Source: Alphaproteobacteria bacterium
Lineage (GTDB): Bacteria; Pseudomonadota; Alphaproteobacteria; Micavibrionales; Micavibrionaceae
Assembly: GCA_030432775.1 (NCBI GenBank)
Contig: JAUILO010000012.1
Coordinates: 1 to 25,278, forward strand
Length of the DNA stretch: 25,278 bases
Direction: 5' to 3'
In this document: piece by piece, positions 14,767 to 23,556 of the stretch
Layout: each line of letters begins with the position of its first letter
Position numbering within the stretch: position 1 is the stretch's first letter
The notes under the pieces: model-generated
What the model was told of the DNA's origin: nothing
Seen by the model: the letters and a program-made list of their open reading frames with translations, nothing else
Databases searched by the model: none
Program-made: the position numbers and the translations under genes

Positions 14767-14797
14767 AACAAGCGGCTGATCCAGTCGCTTGTTTTTT
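14767..14797 (+). terminator. Intrinsic terminator after rplI
   Basis: AACAAGCGGCTG (14767-14778) pairs with CAGTCGCTTGTT (14782-14793) with one G-U wobble around a 3-nt loop. T continues to 14797. It ends the rpsF-rpsR-rplI transcript 45 bp past the L9 stop, so dnaB should have its own promoter. Confidence 0.85.
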
Positions 14798-15179
14798 ATG
14801 CCCCTATAAAAACCTATAAATGATGCTGTTGATCTATTTACAAAATGTTCTCCCCATAATCCACAGGCACTTCATTCATCTTTTCTGGCGTCTACGGCCA
14901 CAACTTGTATAGGATGGCTTTATCAGAATGGTAAAAGCAAAATGCGCCCAACCTTTGAAGTTAACCTAACGTTTGAAATTAAGTTAGGCGCTAACCTTGG
15001 ATAATTGATTTAGGCGGATAACGCGCCTGGTTAATCTTCTAAGTTCGATCTAGTGCTGCACACCTGATGCGCATAATGATCCGGCGAAATAGATCAATAC
15101 TAGTAAGCGCCACAAAAATAGAAAATAATAAATTAGAATACAAACAGCATAATACTTAAACAGAAATGGCTATCAAATA
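14798..15179. other. Gene-free region before dnaB with small repeats and stems
   Basis: About 380 bp without a gene. TTTGAAGTTAA (14954-14964) recurs as TTTGAAATTAA (14972-14982), 18 bp apart. CCTAAC (14965-14970) can pair with GTTAGG (14983-14988), or GTTAG (14983-14987) can instead pair with CTAAC (14991-14995). AGGCG/CGCCT (15012-15016/15024-15028) forms a further stem. A one-mismatch DnaA box, TAATCCACA, lies at 14857-14865. The dnaB promoter should be here but I cannot place it. Confidence 0.45.
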
Positions 15180-15180
15180 A
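15166..15180 (+). other. Four-residue upstream reading frame touching the dnaB start
   Basis: ATG GCT ATC AAA TAA at 15166-15180 ends in TAATG, sharing its last base with the dnaB ATG. dnaB lacks an evident Shine-Dalgarno of its own, so reinitiation after this mini-frame is one possible way to start dnaB. It could also be chance. Confidence 0.3.
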
Positions 15181-16682
15181 TGGCAAACGACAAAGTACTC
15201 CAGCGCACCGTAGATATGACCGAAGCACCTATTCCTGGCAAGCCGGGAAGTGATGGACACACCGCGCCTGCATATCGCGTTTTGCCGCATAACATGGAAG
15301 CCGAACAAGGTTTACTGGGTGCTATTCTTGTCGACAACAGAGCATATGAACGCGTGGATTTCCTTCGTCCCGAACATTTTTACGCACCTGCGCACCAGCG
15401 TATTTTCGAAGCCATCCGTTTATTACTAGATCGCGGCCAAACCGTTAGCCCTGTCACCATGAAGGGCTATTTCGAACAAGATGAGGATCTGGCCAAGGTT
15501 GGCGGTGCCGGATATCTTGCTGATCTGGCCGCTAGTGTCGTCAGCATCATCAACACACATGATTACGGCCGTACAATTTACGAGCTTCATCTACGGCGCG
15601 AACTGATTACAGTCGGCGAAGAAATTGTCAATGATTCGCACACACATGATCTGGACCGTGACGCAATGAATGTTATTGAATCCGCAGAAAGCCGTCTATT
15701 TACACTAGCCGAAACAGGCGATGTTCGTGGCGGCTTTATTACATTGCGCGATTCGGTTGTGACCGCCATTGATATTGCCGAAAAAGCCTATCACAGTGAT
15801 GGGCACGTGACCGGCGTAACAACGGGCCTTGTGGATCTTGATGCCAAGCTCGGTGGTTTGCACCCATCTGACCTTCTTATTCTAGCCGGACGTCCATCAA
15901 TGGGTAAGACCGCACTTGCAACCAATATTGCCTTTAACGCTGCCAAGCGTTATGCCGATACCGCAGGTGAACAAGGTGGCATTGTCGGTTTCTTTTCTTT
16001 AGAGATGTCAGCAGACCAGCTCGCAACCAGGATTCTATCTGATCAGGCCGATATCTCCGGTGATATGATTCGTAAAGGTATGTTTAGCGAAGAAAACTTC
16101 CGCCGCTTTGTAGAGGCCAGCCAGAAACTATCACAGATACCGCTTTATATTGATGACACTCCGGCATTGTCTATTTCTGCTGTGCGTACACGTGCGCGCC
16201 GACTGAAAAGACAGCATGGTCTTGATATGCTCGTGATTGACTACCTTCAGCTCTTGCAGGGCTCAAGCTCCCGCGGATCAGAAAACCGCGTACAAGAAGT
16301 ATCAGAGATCACAAGGGGTCTAAAGGCCATTGCAAAAGAACTGGAAATTCCTGTACTGGCGCTATCACAGCTCTCCCGTCAGGTCGAACAACGCGATGAT
16401 AAACGACCACAGCTTTCAGACCTTCGTGAATCTGGTTCGATTGAACAAGATGCCGATGTGGTTATGTTCGTTTACCGTCCGGAATATTACCTGTCTCGAA
16501 CCATGCCTGATATAGAAAACCACGAAGAATATTCACAGTGGCAGGAAAAGATGAGCAAATCGGCTAATATCGCCGAAACCATTATCGGCAAACAGCGTCA
16601 CGGCCCGATCGGCACAGTCGAACTATTCTTTGATGGTGATAAAGTGCGCTTTTCCGATCTGGACAAACATCACCACGACTAG
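15180..16682 (+). CDS. dnaB: Replicative DNA helicase
   Basis: Hexameric 5'-3' helicase that unwinds DNA at the replication fork, 500 residues. The N-terminal primase-interacting domain begins at about 31 (AYRVLPHNMEAEQGLLGAIL), and the RecA-like motor begins at about 205. The Walker A is GRPSMGKT (237-244), FFSLEMSADQLATR (271-284) is motif H1a-like, and the Walker B is LVIDYLQLL (351-359). The arginine-finger/H4 region LSQLSRQVEQRDDKRPQLSDLRESGSIEQDADVV follows in pieces from about 394 to 427. It is followed by a gap without a gene and then convergent thrC. No inteins or insertions are seen. A start at Met13 is possible but no better supported. Confidence 0.96.
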   Translation: MANDKVLQRTVDMTEAPIPGKPGSDGHTAPAYRVLPHNMEAEQGLLGAILVDNRAYERVDFLRPEHFYAPAHQRIFEAIRLLLDRGQTVSPVTMKGYFEQDEDLAKVGGAGYLADLAASVVSIINTHDYGRTIYELHLRRELITVGEEIVNDSHTHDLDRDAMNVIESAESRLFTLAETGDVRGGFITLRDSVVTAIDIAEKAYHSDGHVTGVTTGLVDLDAKLGGLHPSDLLILAGRPSMGKTALATNIAFNAAKRYADTAGEQGGIVGFFSLEMSADQLATRILSDQADISGDMIRKGMFSEENFRRFVEASQKLSQIPLYIDDTPALSISAVRTRARRLKRQHGLDMLVIDYLQLLQGSSSRGSENRVQEVSEITRGLKAIAKELEIPVLALSQLSRQVEQRDDKRPQLSDLRESGSIEQDADVVMFVYRPEYYLSRTMPDIENHEEYSQWQEKMSKSANIAETIIGKQRHGPIGTVELFFDGDKVRFSDLDKHHHD

Positions 16683-16714
16683 CCCCATAGCCGCAATCAC
16701 GTAAACACGATTAC

Positions 16715-16737
16715 ATTAAAACAAATGATGTTTTAAT
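16715..16737. terminator. AT-rich hairpin after dnaB
   Basis: ATTAAAACA (16715-16723) and TGTTTTAAT (16729-16737) form a perfect 9-bp stem with loop AATGA, 33 bp past the dnaB stop. Having almost no GC pairs, it would be a weak terminator, and no T run follows. Confidence 0.35.
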
Positions 16738-16778
16738 CTGGGCGCGGCGCATGCCCGGCAATATCGAACAATCCAGCC

Positions 16779-16877
16779 CCAATAGCACCAAACCCAATAG
16801 CGCCAAACCAAGACCGCTAAACCAAAACCGTCAGACCAGTAACACGAAATAACAGGCGTCAAACCAAGAGCGCCAAA
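16779..16877. repeat. Degenerate 14-bp tandem repeat, seven units
   Basis: Units begin at 16779, 16794, 16808, 16822, 16836, 16850 and 16864; the first is 15 bp and the rest are 14 bp. The consensus is near CCAANAGCGCCAAA. Examples are CCAATAGCGCCAAA (16794), CCAAGACCGCTAAA (16808) and CCAAGAGCGCCAAA (16864). Copies differ at several positions, so the array is old or under weak constraint. It lies between the convergent ends of dnaB and thrC and has no open frame of its own. Units are contiguous, with no spacers. Confidence 0.75.
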
Positions 16878-16905
16878 TAAAGAATTTCAAATATAAAATA
16901 CCGGA

Positions 16906-18312
16906 TTACTGTTTCGCGTTTTGCCTGATGAAATCTTTGATCTTATCCGCATCATTGGCAAGCGGTGTGAAGAATTCGGGCTTGCTTAGAACATTATCAA
17001 GCTGCGCTGGTACAACCGGTTTTTTTCCCGTTGCCTGTTCAACTGCTTCGGGGAATTTCGATGCATGCGCACATGCCATCACCACAGTCGGCGTATCCGG
17101 TCTGTCTTCAATACGATCCATTGCGCCATAAAGCGCCACAGCTGTATGCGGATCAATAAGCATGCCTGTGTAATCATACGCCATCTTGATTGTTTCAAGT
17201 GTCTGCGCATCATCACAACGATAAGAACGGAATGTTTTCTGTGCTTTATGGGTTAACTCGCCGCTTAAACTAAAGGCTTTGTTTTTAGTGAAACTATCCA
17301 TTAATTTTACAACCGCGCCGTGATCGCGTTCACAAAGATCACATAAATAGCGCTCGAAATTGCTGGAAACCTGAATATCCATGCTCGGACTAATGCTTGG
17401 CTCAACTGATCCAACCTGCATCTTGCCAGAGCCAAAAAAGCGATGAAGAATATCATTACGATTTGTACTAACGATTAAATCTTCGATCGGAAGTCCCATA
17501 GTTCTAGCACACCAGCCCGCATAAACATTACCAAAATTACCCGTCGGCACGGAAAATGAAACCGAACGCGCTGTCCCGCCCAGCGTTAAAACCGTGCTCG
17601 CATAATAAACCGTTTGCGCCATAATACGCGCCCAGTTAATTGAATTAATCGCCGATAAATGCAACTCTTCACGCAATCCTCGATCGCTGAATAATGTTTT
17701 TACAATAGCCTGACAATCATCAAATGTACCCTGCACGGCAATGTTATGAACATTATCGGCCTCCACAGTTGTCATTTGTTTGCGCTGAATATCGGATGTC
17801 CGTCCTTCGGGGTGCAAAATAAAGATATCGATATTTTTACAATCTTTACAGGCATGAATAGCAGCCGAACCAGTATCCCCGGATGTCGCGCCAACAATCG
17901 TTACACGCTTACCTTGTTTTTGTAATTCATAATCAAATAAACGACCCAAAAGCTGCAATGCGTAATCTTTAAATGACAAAGTCGGGCCATGGAACAGCTC
18001 TAAAATCCAGGCATTCGGGCCAACCTGAACCAGCGGTGCCACAGCAGCATGATCAAAGTTCTCAATGCTGTATGTCTGTTCTAAAATACGGAATAAATCG
18101 CCTTGCGGTATCGCGTTACCAATAAAGGGTTTCAAAACCTCCATCGCAACATGGGCATATGGCATGCCTGCCATTCTTTGCAAGAAATCCAGATTAATCT
18201 CCGGCCATTCATCAGGAATAAATAACCCCCCATCCTCGGCCGTACCAGACAGCAACACATCTGTAAAAGATTGCGGCGCTACTCCGCCACGTGTTGAAAT
18301 GTACTCGATCAT
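16906..18312 (-). CDS. thrC: Threonine synthase
   Basis: PLP-dependent enzyme converting O-phospho-L-homoserine to L-threonine, the last step of threonine synthesis. At 468 residues it matches the proteobacterial/yeast-type ThrC. It starts MIEYISTRGG. The PLP lysine is Lys115 in HGPTLSFKDYALQLLG (108-123). GATSGDTGSAAIHA (141-154) and VPTGNFGNVYAG (near 250-262) bind the cofactor and phosphate. An AAGGCGAG stretch lies 8 nt upstream of the ATG. It is 78 bp downstream of a histidine phosphatase on the same strand and converges on dnaB. In many alphaproteobacteria thrC directly precedes the M16 peptidase; here the two are separated and oppositely oriented. Confidence 0.96.
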   Translation of the reverse strand: MIEYISTRGGVAPQSFTDVLLSGTAEDGGLFIPDEWPEINLDFLQRMAGMPYAHVAMEVLKPFIGNAIPQGDLFRILEQTYSIENFDHAAVAPLVQVGPNAWILELFHGPTLSFKDYALQLLGRLFDYELQKQGKRVTIVGATSGDTGSAAIHACKDCKNIDIFILHPEGRTSDIQRKQMTTVEADNVHNIAVQGTFDDCQAIVKTLFSDRGLREELHLSAINSINWARIMAQTVYYASTVLTLGGTARSVSFSVPTGNFGNVYAGWCARTMGLPIEDLIVSTNRNDILHRFFGSGKMQVGSVEPSISPSMDIQVSSNFERYLCDLCERDHGAVVKLMDSFTKNKAFSLSGELTHKAQKTFRSYRCDDAQTLETIKMAYDYTGMLIDPHTAVALYGAMDRIEDRPDTPTVVMACAHASKFPEAVEQATGKKPVVPAQLDNVLSKPEFFTPLANDADKIKDFIRQNAKQ

Positions 18313-18390
18313 CTTTCTTTCTCGCCTTTTCCGTGTAGTCTTAAAAGCTTATCCAAGCTATCTATAGCGTTTTAGGCTCCGCAGGGCAAT

Positions 18391-19005
18391 CTATTGATCG
18401 CCGCTTATCTCATATTTATGACATGAAAATGGCGGTGTATCTAAATCGATATAGCGATCTTGTGGCAATGCATTCAATAACATATGTGCCGCGCGTATAG
18501 TTCCGCCATGGGTAAATACAACTACATTCGGAATTCCGGCACACAGCGCATCAAGATATACGCGCTTGATCGCCGCACAGACCCTCTCCAGCAACTGAGA
18601 GATATCCTCACCCGCCGGAGGCGCTGCCACCAGCATTTTCCCTTCACCAAACACCACATGATCCAAAACATCGCCATGGCGTTTGCCGATCAGATCGCCG
18701 AAATTCTGTTCTTTAAACCCTGTATCTTCATATAAAGGGGCATTTTGTATACCTGCTCTTTCTAATACAGCCAATGCGGATTTTCGCGTTCTTGGTACGC
18801 CCGAATAATACCATTTGGCCGCGCTTTGCTGCTGCTCTTGCATCCGGTCTATCAAACTTGCAGGTAACGGCAGACTTTGCGCCAGATTCCTGATCTGCGT
18901 GGTTTGGTTGCCCAGCACCACATCAACATCATCGCCATAAATACGATCTGATGCTGTGTTCACAGGGGCGTGCCGCACCATATAAAGGGATATCGCTTGT
19001 GTCAT
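18391..19005 (-). CDS. Histidine phosphatase family protein (phosphoglycerate-mutase-like)
   Basis: A 204-residue protein of the branch-1 histidine phosphatase superfamily. The RHG motif appears as RHA, with the phospho-accepting His12 (MVRHAPV). The second active-site histidine is His166 in VVFTHGGTIRAA, and the acid region is FKEQNFGDLIGK (97-108). The SxxPRTRKSA block (68-77) holds the other active-site arginines. Members include CobC/alpha-ribazole phosphatase and general phosphatases; the substrate is not determined. The start lies 11 bp after the stop of the M32 peptidase, with no clear Shine-Dalgarno, suggesting coupled translation. Confidence 0.85.
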   Translation of the reverse strand: MTQAISLYMVRHAPVNTASDRIYGDDVDVVLGNQTTQIRNLAQSLPLPASLIDRMQEQQQSAAKWYYSGVPRTRKSALAVLERAGIQNAPLYEDTGFKEQNFGDLIGKRHGDVLDHVVFGEGKMLVAAPPAGEDISQLLERVCAAIKRVYLDALCAGIPNVVVFTHGGTIRAAHMLLNALPQDRYIDLDTPPFSCHKYEISGDQ

Positions 19006-19016
19006 TGAATGAAAAC

Positions 19017-20738
19017 TTAAGCGCGCTCTCTGGCTTTACCCAAATAACGTGCTTCCAAATGATGAACCAATGGTTTGGTTGATAATTCTTTACCGGTCGC
19101 GCTTTTTACCAGATCATGAAACTCCAGCAAACGGCCTTTTTGATGAATATTCTCACGCAACCAGTTTGTCATACGCATGAAATCTCCCTCGGCAATTTGC
19201 TCATCATTATCGGGGAATTCCTTGCAAATGGTTTCATAAAGCTGCGCGCCCATCATATGCCCCAGCGCGTAAGAAGGGAAATAACCGAACTTGCCAACAA
19301 ACCAATGCACATCCTGCAAACATCCTTCTGCAAGATTGGCCGGCTGTACGCCCATAATTTCATTCAAACCAGCATTCCATGCCTCGGGCAAGTCTTTGAC
19401 CTTCAGCTTGTCTTCCATCAAATCTTTTTCAAGACGATAGCGGTGCAAAATATGATAAAAATACGTCACTTCATCTGCCTGCTTGCGCACAGGTGATGGC
19501 TTCACCCATGTTTTCACACGATGTAGATTCTTTGCGCTTAACACAGGATTATGCAAGCCATGGAACAAACCTTCAACGCGCGGTGATAAAAACGTAAAGA
19601 ATGATTTCGTGCGCCCCATTATCATCTCGATCAACAAGGCTTGTGATTCATGAACCAGCGCGCCCATATCCTGCGCCACCGGTTGGTAACGCCATGTTTT
19701 ACGAGGTAATCCCTGAATATAAATACCGTGTCCGCCTTCATGCATTGCGCTTTTCATGGAATCCATGAAATTGGCTATATCAACATTCTTGATCACCAAT
19801 CTGGTGTCATCCGGCGTACCGCCCTCAACCGGATTATGGCCTGTTTCATATAAACCGCCGCGGCTAAAATCAAAACCAATAGACGATAACATCGCATGGT
19901 TCAGCCACATTTGAGCTTTGGCAGGATAAAAATCAGATATCGCCATTGGCGGTTCTTCCTTTTCCTGTCGCTCTAAAATCTTGGGCAGAATACGGTTAAC
20001 ATTCTTCTCCAGGTCACCGAACCAGCCATCAACCTCGGCCAGATTCACACCCGGCATATATTCATTCAACAGCACCTGATATCTTGAATTAATGCCCGTT
20101 GCTTTGGCTTTGGCATCAGCCACTTGTTTATTCAAATCAACAAGGTTAGACAGAAATTCTCTTGCCCGCGGCCAGTCACTAGAACTTAAACAATCACGAT
20201 GCGTCCGGCGACCTTCATAAGAAAGTCTGGCGCGTTTTTCGATCAAATCACCACTAAGCGGCAAGTGATCAAAATGCATTTTCTCTATTTCGCGCAGATT
20301 AGCTCTATCCCATTCATCCCAATCATCTCCGCTGCGTTCAGCGTGGTTTTTGGATTGTTCGATCAAACGGCTCATTTCCGGATTGACCATATCTTCATGT
20401 ATACGGCGATGTAAGAAGGCAATCTGTCCCAAACGACTTTTCCATGCGCCCTCCGGCATCGCCGTTAAAAAGTCACGCCCCAGCGTTTCAGCAATACCTT
20501 TCATGCGCCCGACATCACGAAGCATGTATTTAAGCTTCATATATGTAGGACAAGGATGTTCTTGATACTGACGTACAATTAATGGCGCAGATGGCGGCGG
20601 CGTAATCGCGGCCGGCTTATTCGGCGCTGATAATGCGGATTTTTTGGGTTTCAAACGGCGCACCGAAGCATCAAGCGCGATATCCATGCCTGATTTCAAT
20701 TTTTCTTTAAATGCCGTCCAGTTCTTACCGATTTTCAT
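19017..20738 (-). CDS. M32 family metallocarboxypeptidase (Taq-type), divergent
   Basis: A zinc carboxypeptidase of the thermostable carboxypeptidase Taq family. The zinc site is HEGGH at 333-337 with Glu364 in HESQALLIE (363-371). The C-terminal block CLQDVHWFVGKFGYFPSYALGHMMGAQL is strongly M32. Oddities: it is 573 residues against about 500 for the family, with an extra N-terminal segment of roughly 60 residues that is basic and then Pro/Ala-rich. The usual HPF...DVRITT region reads HNPVEGGTPDDTRLVI (301-316). The active-site residues remain, so it is probably an active but diverged enzyme. GGA lies 7 nt before the ATG. It heads a minus-strand set with the histidine phosphatase and thrC. 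Confidence 0.88.
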   Translation of the reverse strand: MKIGKNWTAFKEKLKSGMDIALDASVRRLKPKKSALSAPNKPAAITPPPSAPLIVRQYQEHPCPTYMKLKYMLRDVGRMKGIAETLGRDFLTAMPEGAWKSRLGQIAFLHRRIHEDMVNPEMSRLIEQSKNHAERSGDDWDEWDRANLREIEKMHFDHLPLSGDLIEKRARLSYEGRRTHRDCLSSSDWPRAREFLSNLVDLNKQVADAKAKATGINSRYQVLLNEYMPGVNLAEVDGWFGDLEKNVNRILPKILERQEKEEPPMAISDFYPAKAQMWLNHAMLSSIGFDFSRGGLYETGHNPVEGGTPDDTRLVIKNVDIANFMDSMKSAMHEGGHGIYIQGLPRKTWRYQPVAQDMGALVHESQALLIEMIMGRTKSFFTFLSPRVEGLFHGLHNPVLSAKNLHRVKTWVKPSPVRKQADEVTYFYHILHRYRLEKDLMEDKLKVKDLPEAWNAGLNEIMGVQPANLAEGCLQDVHWFVGKFGYFPSYALGHMMGAQLYETICKEFPDNDEQIAEGDFMRMTNWLRENIHQKGRLLEFHDLVKSATGKELSTKPLVHHLEARYLGKARERA

Positions 20739-20921
20739 CTATTCCACATCGGTTATAGGTCATTTTTATGAAGGAACAGGTACAAAGAAGCTATACCTTC
20801 TTCTTACTATACCCTATTCGATCCTGATAAACAAAGCCTTCTGGCCAAAGAGTTAAGGCGCTCATACACCAAAACAAGCTTATTCTTGACACTTATACCG
20901 TTCACAGACACATTACAATTT

Positions 20922-22184
20922 ATGAGCATAATTAAAATTACAGAGCTGCCAAGCGGATTGCGGGTTATCACAGACACAGTCGACACTGTTGAAAGTGTTG
21001 CGACCGGCGTCTGGATTGATGCGGGCACACGCCACGAAGACCTCACCCATAATGGCATCGCCCATATGACCGAGCATATGATATTCAAAGGCACAAAAAC
21101 CCGCAGCGCCAAAGACATTGTCGAACAAATCGAAGATGTTGGGGGCAATGTAAACGCCTATACCAGCCGTGATCACACCGCCTATCATATCCACCTTCTC
21201 AAGGATGATCTGCCCATGGCCACCGATATTCTGGCCGATATCATTCAAAATTCTATCATGCCCGAAGAAGAAGTAGAGCGCGAAAGACAGGTCATTTTGC
21301 AAGAAATCGGCATGACCAACGATACACCGGACGATCTTGTTTTTGACCTTCACCAGGAAACTGCCTATCCCGGTCAGGCGCTTGGCGCGCCAATATTAGG
21401 AACTTCAGAGATTGTATCAGACATGAAGCGTGAAACGTTAATGGACAATGTTAAAAATTTGTACACCACAAAACGCATGGTCGTATCGGCTGCTGGAAAA
21501 GTTGATCATGAGAACTTTGTAGAACAAGTACAAAACGCTTTCGAAAATTGCCCAACGGCTCATAACGACACAAATCTTAGTGCCAATTACCAAGGCGGCG
21601 AGATACGCCTGAATAAAGACCTTGAACAAAGTCATGTCATTTTAGGTTTTCAAGGCATATCAAGGCATGAAGATGAATATTACCACCTGCTGGCTATGTC
21701 CACATTGCTTGGCGGCGGCATGTCATCGCGTTTATTTCAGGAAATCCGCGAAAAACGTGGCCTTGTATATTCAGTATTTAGTTTCCAATACGGCTATCAA
21801 GATGACGGCATCCTCGGCGTATATGCAGCAACTGGTCCCAAAGATCTGCCGGACCTTATGCCCGCCCTATGTGACGAACTTTTGAAACTCACCCACACAA
21901 TAAGCGAAGAAGAGCTGGAACGTGCCAAGGCACAGATAAAAGCCAACACTTTAATGGGGCTTGAATCCATGCTCCGTCGTGCCGGCGCGCAAGCAAAGCA
22001 CCTGATTCATTTCGGAACAGAAATTAATATCGACGAGAAAATTGCCCAAATACAGGCTATCCAAATTCAAGACATTGAGAATGTCGCCAAACGTATTTTA
22101 AGCTCCGCGCCAACTATAACGGCGCTCGGGCCGCTTCAAACCCTTGAAAGCTATGACAGCATCAAAGACCGTCTGATAGCTTAA
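20922..22184 (+). CDS. M16 family zinc peptidase (processing-peptidase-like)
   Basis: A 420-residue inverzincin-type peptidase related to the beta subunit of mitochondrial processing peptidase. The inverted zinc motif is HMTEH (48-52), with the third ligand Glu128 in ERQVILQEIG (121-130). The C-terminal domain has SSRLFQEIREKRGLVYSV, carrying the substrate-binding Arg/Tyr pair. The open frame extends to a TTG at 20886, but that TTG is part of TTGACA, a perfect -35 hexamer sequence. The ATG at 20922 gives the normal family N-terminus (KITELPSGLRVITD). The gene is divergent from the M32 peptidase and followed by a GNAT gene 19 bp later. It is probably a soluble endopeptidase for peptides; the true substrates are unknown. 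Confidence 0.92.
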   Translation: MSIIKITELPSGLRVITDTVDTVESVATGVWIDAGTRHEDLTHNGIAHMTEHMIFKGTKTRSAKDIVEQIEDVGGNVNAYTSRDHTAYHIHLLKDDLPMATDILADIIQNSIMPEEEVERERQVILQEIGMTNDTPDDLVFDLHQETAYPGQALGAPILGTSEIVSDMKRETLMDNVKNLYTTKRMVVSAAGKVDHENFVEQVQNAFENCPTAHNDTNLSANYQGGEIRLNKDLEQSHVILGFQGISRHEDEYYHLLAMSTLLGGGMSSRLFQEIREKRGLVYSVFSFQYGYQDDGILGVYAATGPKDLPDLMPALCDELLKLTHTISEEELERAKAQIKANTLMGLESMLRRAGAQAKHLIHFGTEINIDEKIAQIQAIQIQDIENVAKRILSSAPTITALGPLQTLESYDSIKDRLIA

Positions 22185-22203
22185 ACATAAATGGTCTTAG
22201 GAT

Positions 22204-22827
22204 ATGTGGTCGAAGAAAAAAAATATTTCCCCTGAATTTCCGCCAGTTAAATTATACGGCAAGCGCACACTCGTACGTCCGCCCAGCGAAACAGACTGGC
22301 CGGCATGGCTTGATATTCGAACAAGGAATAAACAAGCCCTGACCCCCTTTGAGCCCACTTGGCCGCGCAACTGCTTAAGCGAAGAGTTCTTCACCAAGAT
22401 GTTCTATAAACAGATTAATGATTGGGGGGCAGACTATCGCTACGCTTTCCTGATTTATAATATCGATGACACCCAATTGCTTGGCGGTGTCAATATTAAC
22501 AATGTCCAGCGCGGCGTTTTACAATCGGCCTCTTTCGGATATTGGCTTGATAAAGAGCAGCAGGGTAATGGCTATATGAGTGATGCGCTGACAAGCCTTA
22601 TCGCATTTTCATTCACTACGCTTGATCTACACCGCTTGCAGATTGCATGCATGCCGCATAATGAAAAAAGCATCAATATCGCAAAACGCCTGAACTTTAC
22701 CGATGAAGGTTTTGCCAAACGCTATATCAAAATTAACGGAAAATGGGAAGATCACCTGTTATTCGGCCTAACGATAGAAGATTGGCAAAGACGGCATCAA
22801 CATAATGACCCGCATGACATCGTCTGA
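22204..22827 (+). CDS. GNAT family N-acetyltransferase (RimJ-like)
   Basis: A 207-residue acetyl-CoA-dependent acetyltransferase. The fold order is visible: LRPPSETDWPAWLDIR-type entry (27-40), GGVNINNV (about 94-101), ASFGYWLDKEQQGNGYMSDAL with the CoA loop QQGNGY (about 119-124), and LDLHRLQIACMPHNEKSINIAKRLNF (about 145-170). It most resembles RimJ/RimL enzymes, which acetylate ribosomal-protein N-termini, though the substrate is not proven. It follows the M16 peptidase closely, an arrangement seen in other alphaproteobacteria. The Shine-Dalgarno is poor: AGGAT abuts the ATG. Confidence 0.88.
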   Translation: MWSKKKNISPEFPPVKLYGKRTLVRPPSETDWPAWLDIRTRNKQALTPFEPTWPRNCLSEEFFTKMFYKQINDWGADYRYAFLIYNIDDTQLLGGVNINNVQRGVLQSASFGYWLDKEQQGNGYMSDALTSLIAFSFTTLDLHRLQIACMPHNEKSINIAKRLNFTDEGFAKRYIKINGKWEDHLLFGLTIEDWQRRHQHNDPHDIV

Positions 22828-22874
22828 AATTTTCTTATTCCGAAATTGTCTTATATTACCAGATATAGTAAAGG

Positions 22875-23456
22875 TTACGCGCGACCTGCACTCATCGATA
22901 ACATACCCGGATCAATACCAAGCTTTTTAACCGCCATCGTCCATAAATCATCCGGCGCAGAGCCAAATATCAAATCCTGATCCGGATCAACAATAAGCCA
23001 TGCATTCTGCTGCATTTCATCATCAAGCTGGCCTGCAGACCATCCAGCATAACCCAGCGCAAAAATCATCTTTTCCGGCCCATCACCCGTTGCCACAGCC
23101 TTTAACGCATCCACAGTGCCCGTAACACTAAACGAAGAATCAATCTCTATTGTGTCTTCTTGCTTAAAATCATTACTGTGCAAGATAAAGCCTCTGGCTT
23201 TTTCAACAGGGCCGCCACTCATCACAACGATATTTTCATTAACATGGTCGGCATCAATATCAAGCTGTGAAAACAGCTCCTTGGCATCCACGCCCTGCAT
23301 TGGATGATTCACAACAATACCCATCGCGCCGTTTTCATCATGCGCACACATAAAAATTACCGCTTTTTGAAAACGTGTATCGCCCATAGCAGGCATCGCC
23401 AGCAAAAGCTTGCCTGTAAGGGTTTTAATATCATGGGTTTTGCTATTATCTGTCAT
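22875..23456 (-). CDS. yqgE: YqgE/AlgH family protein (UPF0301)
   Basis: A 193-residue protein of the conserved UPF0301 family. The hallmark N-terminal block is LTGKLLLAMPAMGDTRF (13-29), then VIFMCAHDENGAMGIVVNHPM. VMSGGPVEKARGFILHS (about 78-94) and LGYAGWSAGQLDDEM (about 133-147) are also typical. The molecular role is not settled; the Pseudomonas homologue AlgH was named from alginate regulation. It converges on the GNAT gene (47 bp apart) and diverges from mlaE. Confidence 0.92.
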   Translation of the reverse strand: MTDNSKTHDIKTLTGKLLLAMPAMGDTRFQKAVIFMCAHDENGAMGIVVNHPMQGVDAKELFSQLDIDADHVNENIVVMSGGPVEKARGFILHSNDFKQEDTIEIDSSFSVTGTVDALKAVATGDGPEKMIFALGYAGWSAGQLDDEMQQNAWLIVDPDQDLIFGSAPDDLWTMAVKKLGIDPGMLSMSAGRA

Positions 23457-23556
23457 GAAATTGTCTTAGCACATTTTTATCTATATCAGTCAAATTTTTC
23501 ACATCACGTATTGAAGAATTGATGAAAAAATAGATCTATGCCTTTATATTACCTGC

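Noticed and set aside
14270..14771. Three minus-strand open frames opposite the L9 tail
   Set aside because: They arise because the Ala/Glu/Lys codons of rplI read as Ser/Phe/Leu-rich sequence on the other strand; they have no ribosome sites and are low complexity.
16779..16877. CRISPR array
   Set aside because: Units are 14 bp, contiguous and degenerate, without spacers or cas genes.
20785..20802. AAGAAG-CTATAC-CTTCTT hairpin between the M32 and M16 genes
   Set aside because: A 6-bp AT-rich stem in low-complexity sequence without a T run; too weak to call.
20886..20921. Upstream TTG start for the M16 peptidase
   Set aside because: The TTG belongs to a TTGACA hexamer, the extra residues are not family-like, and the ATG at 20922 gives the usual N-terminus.
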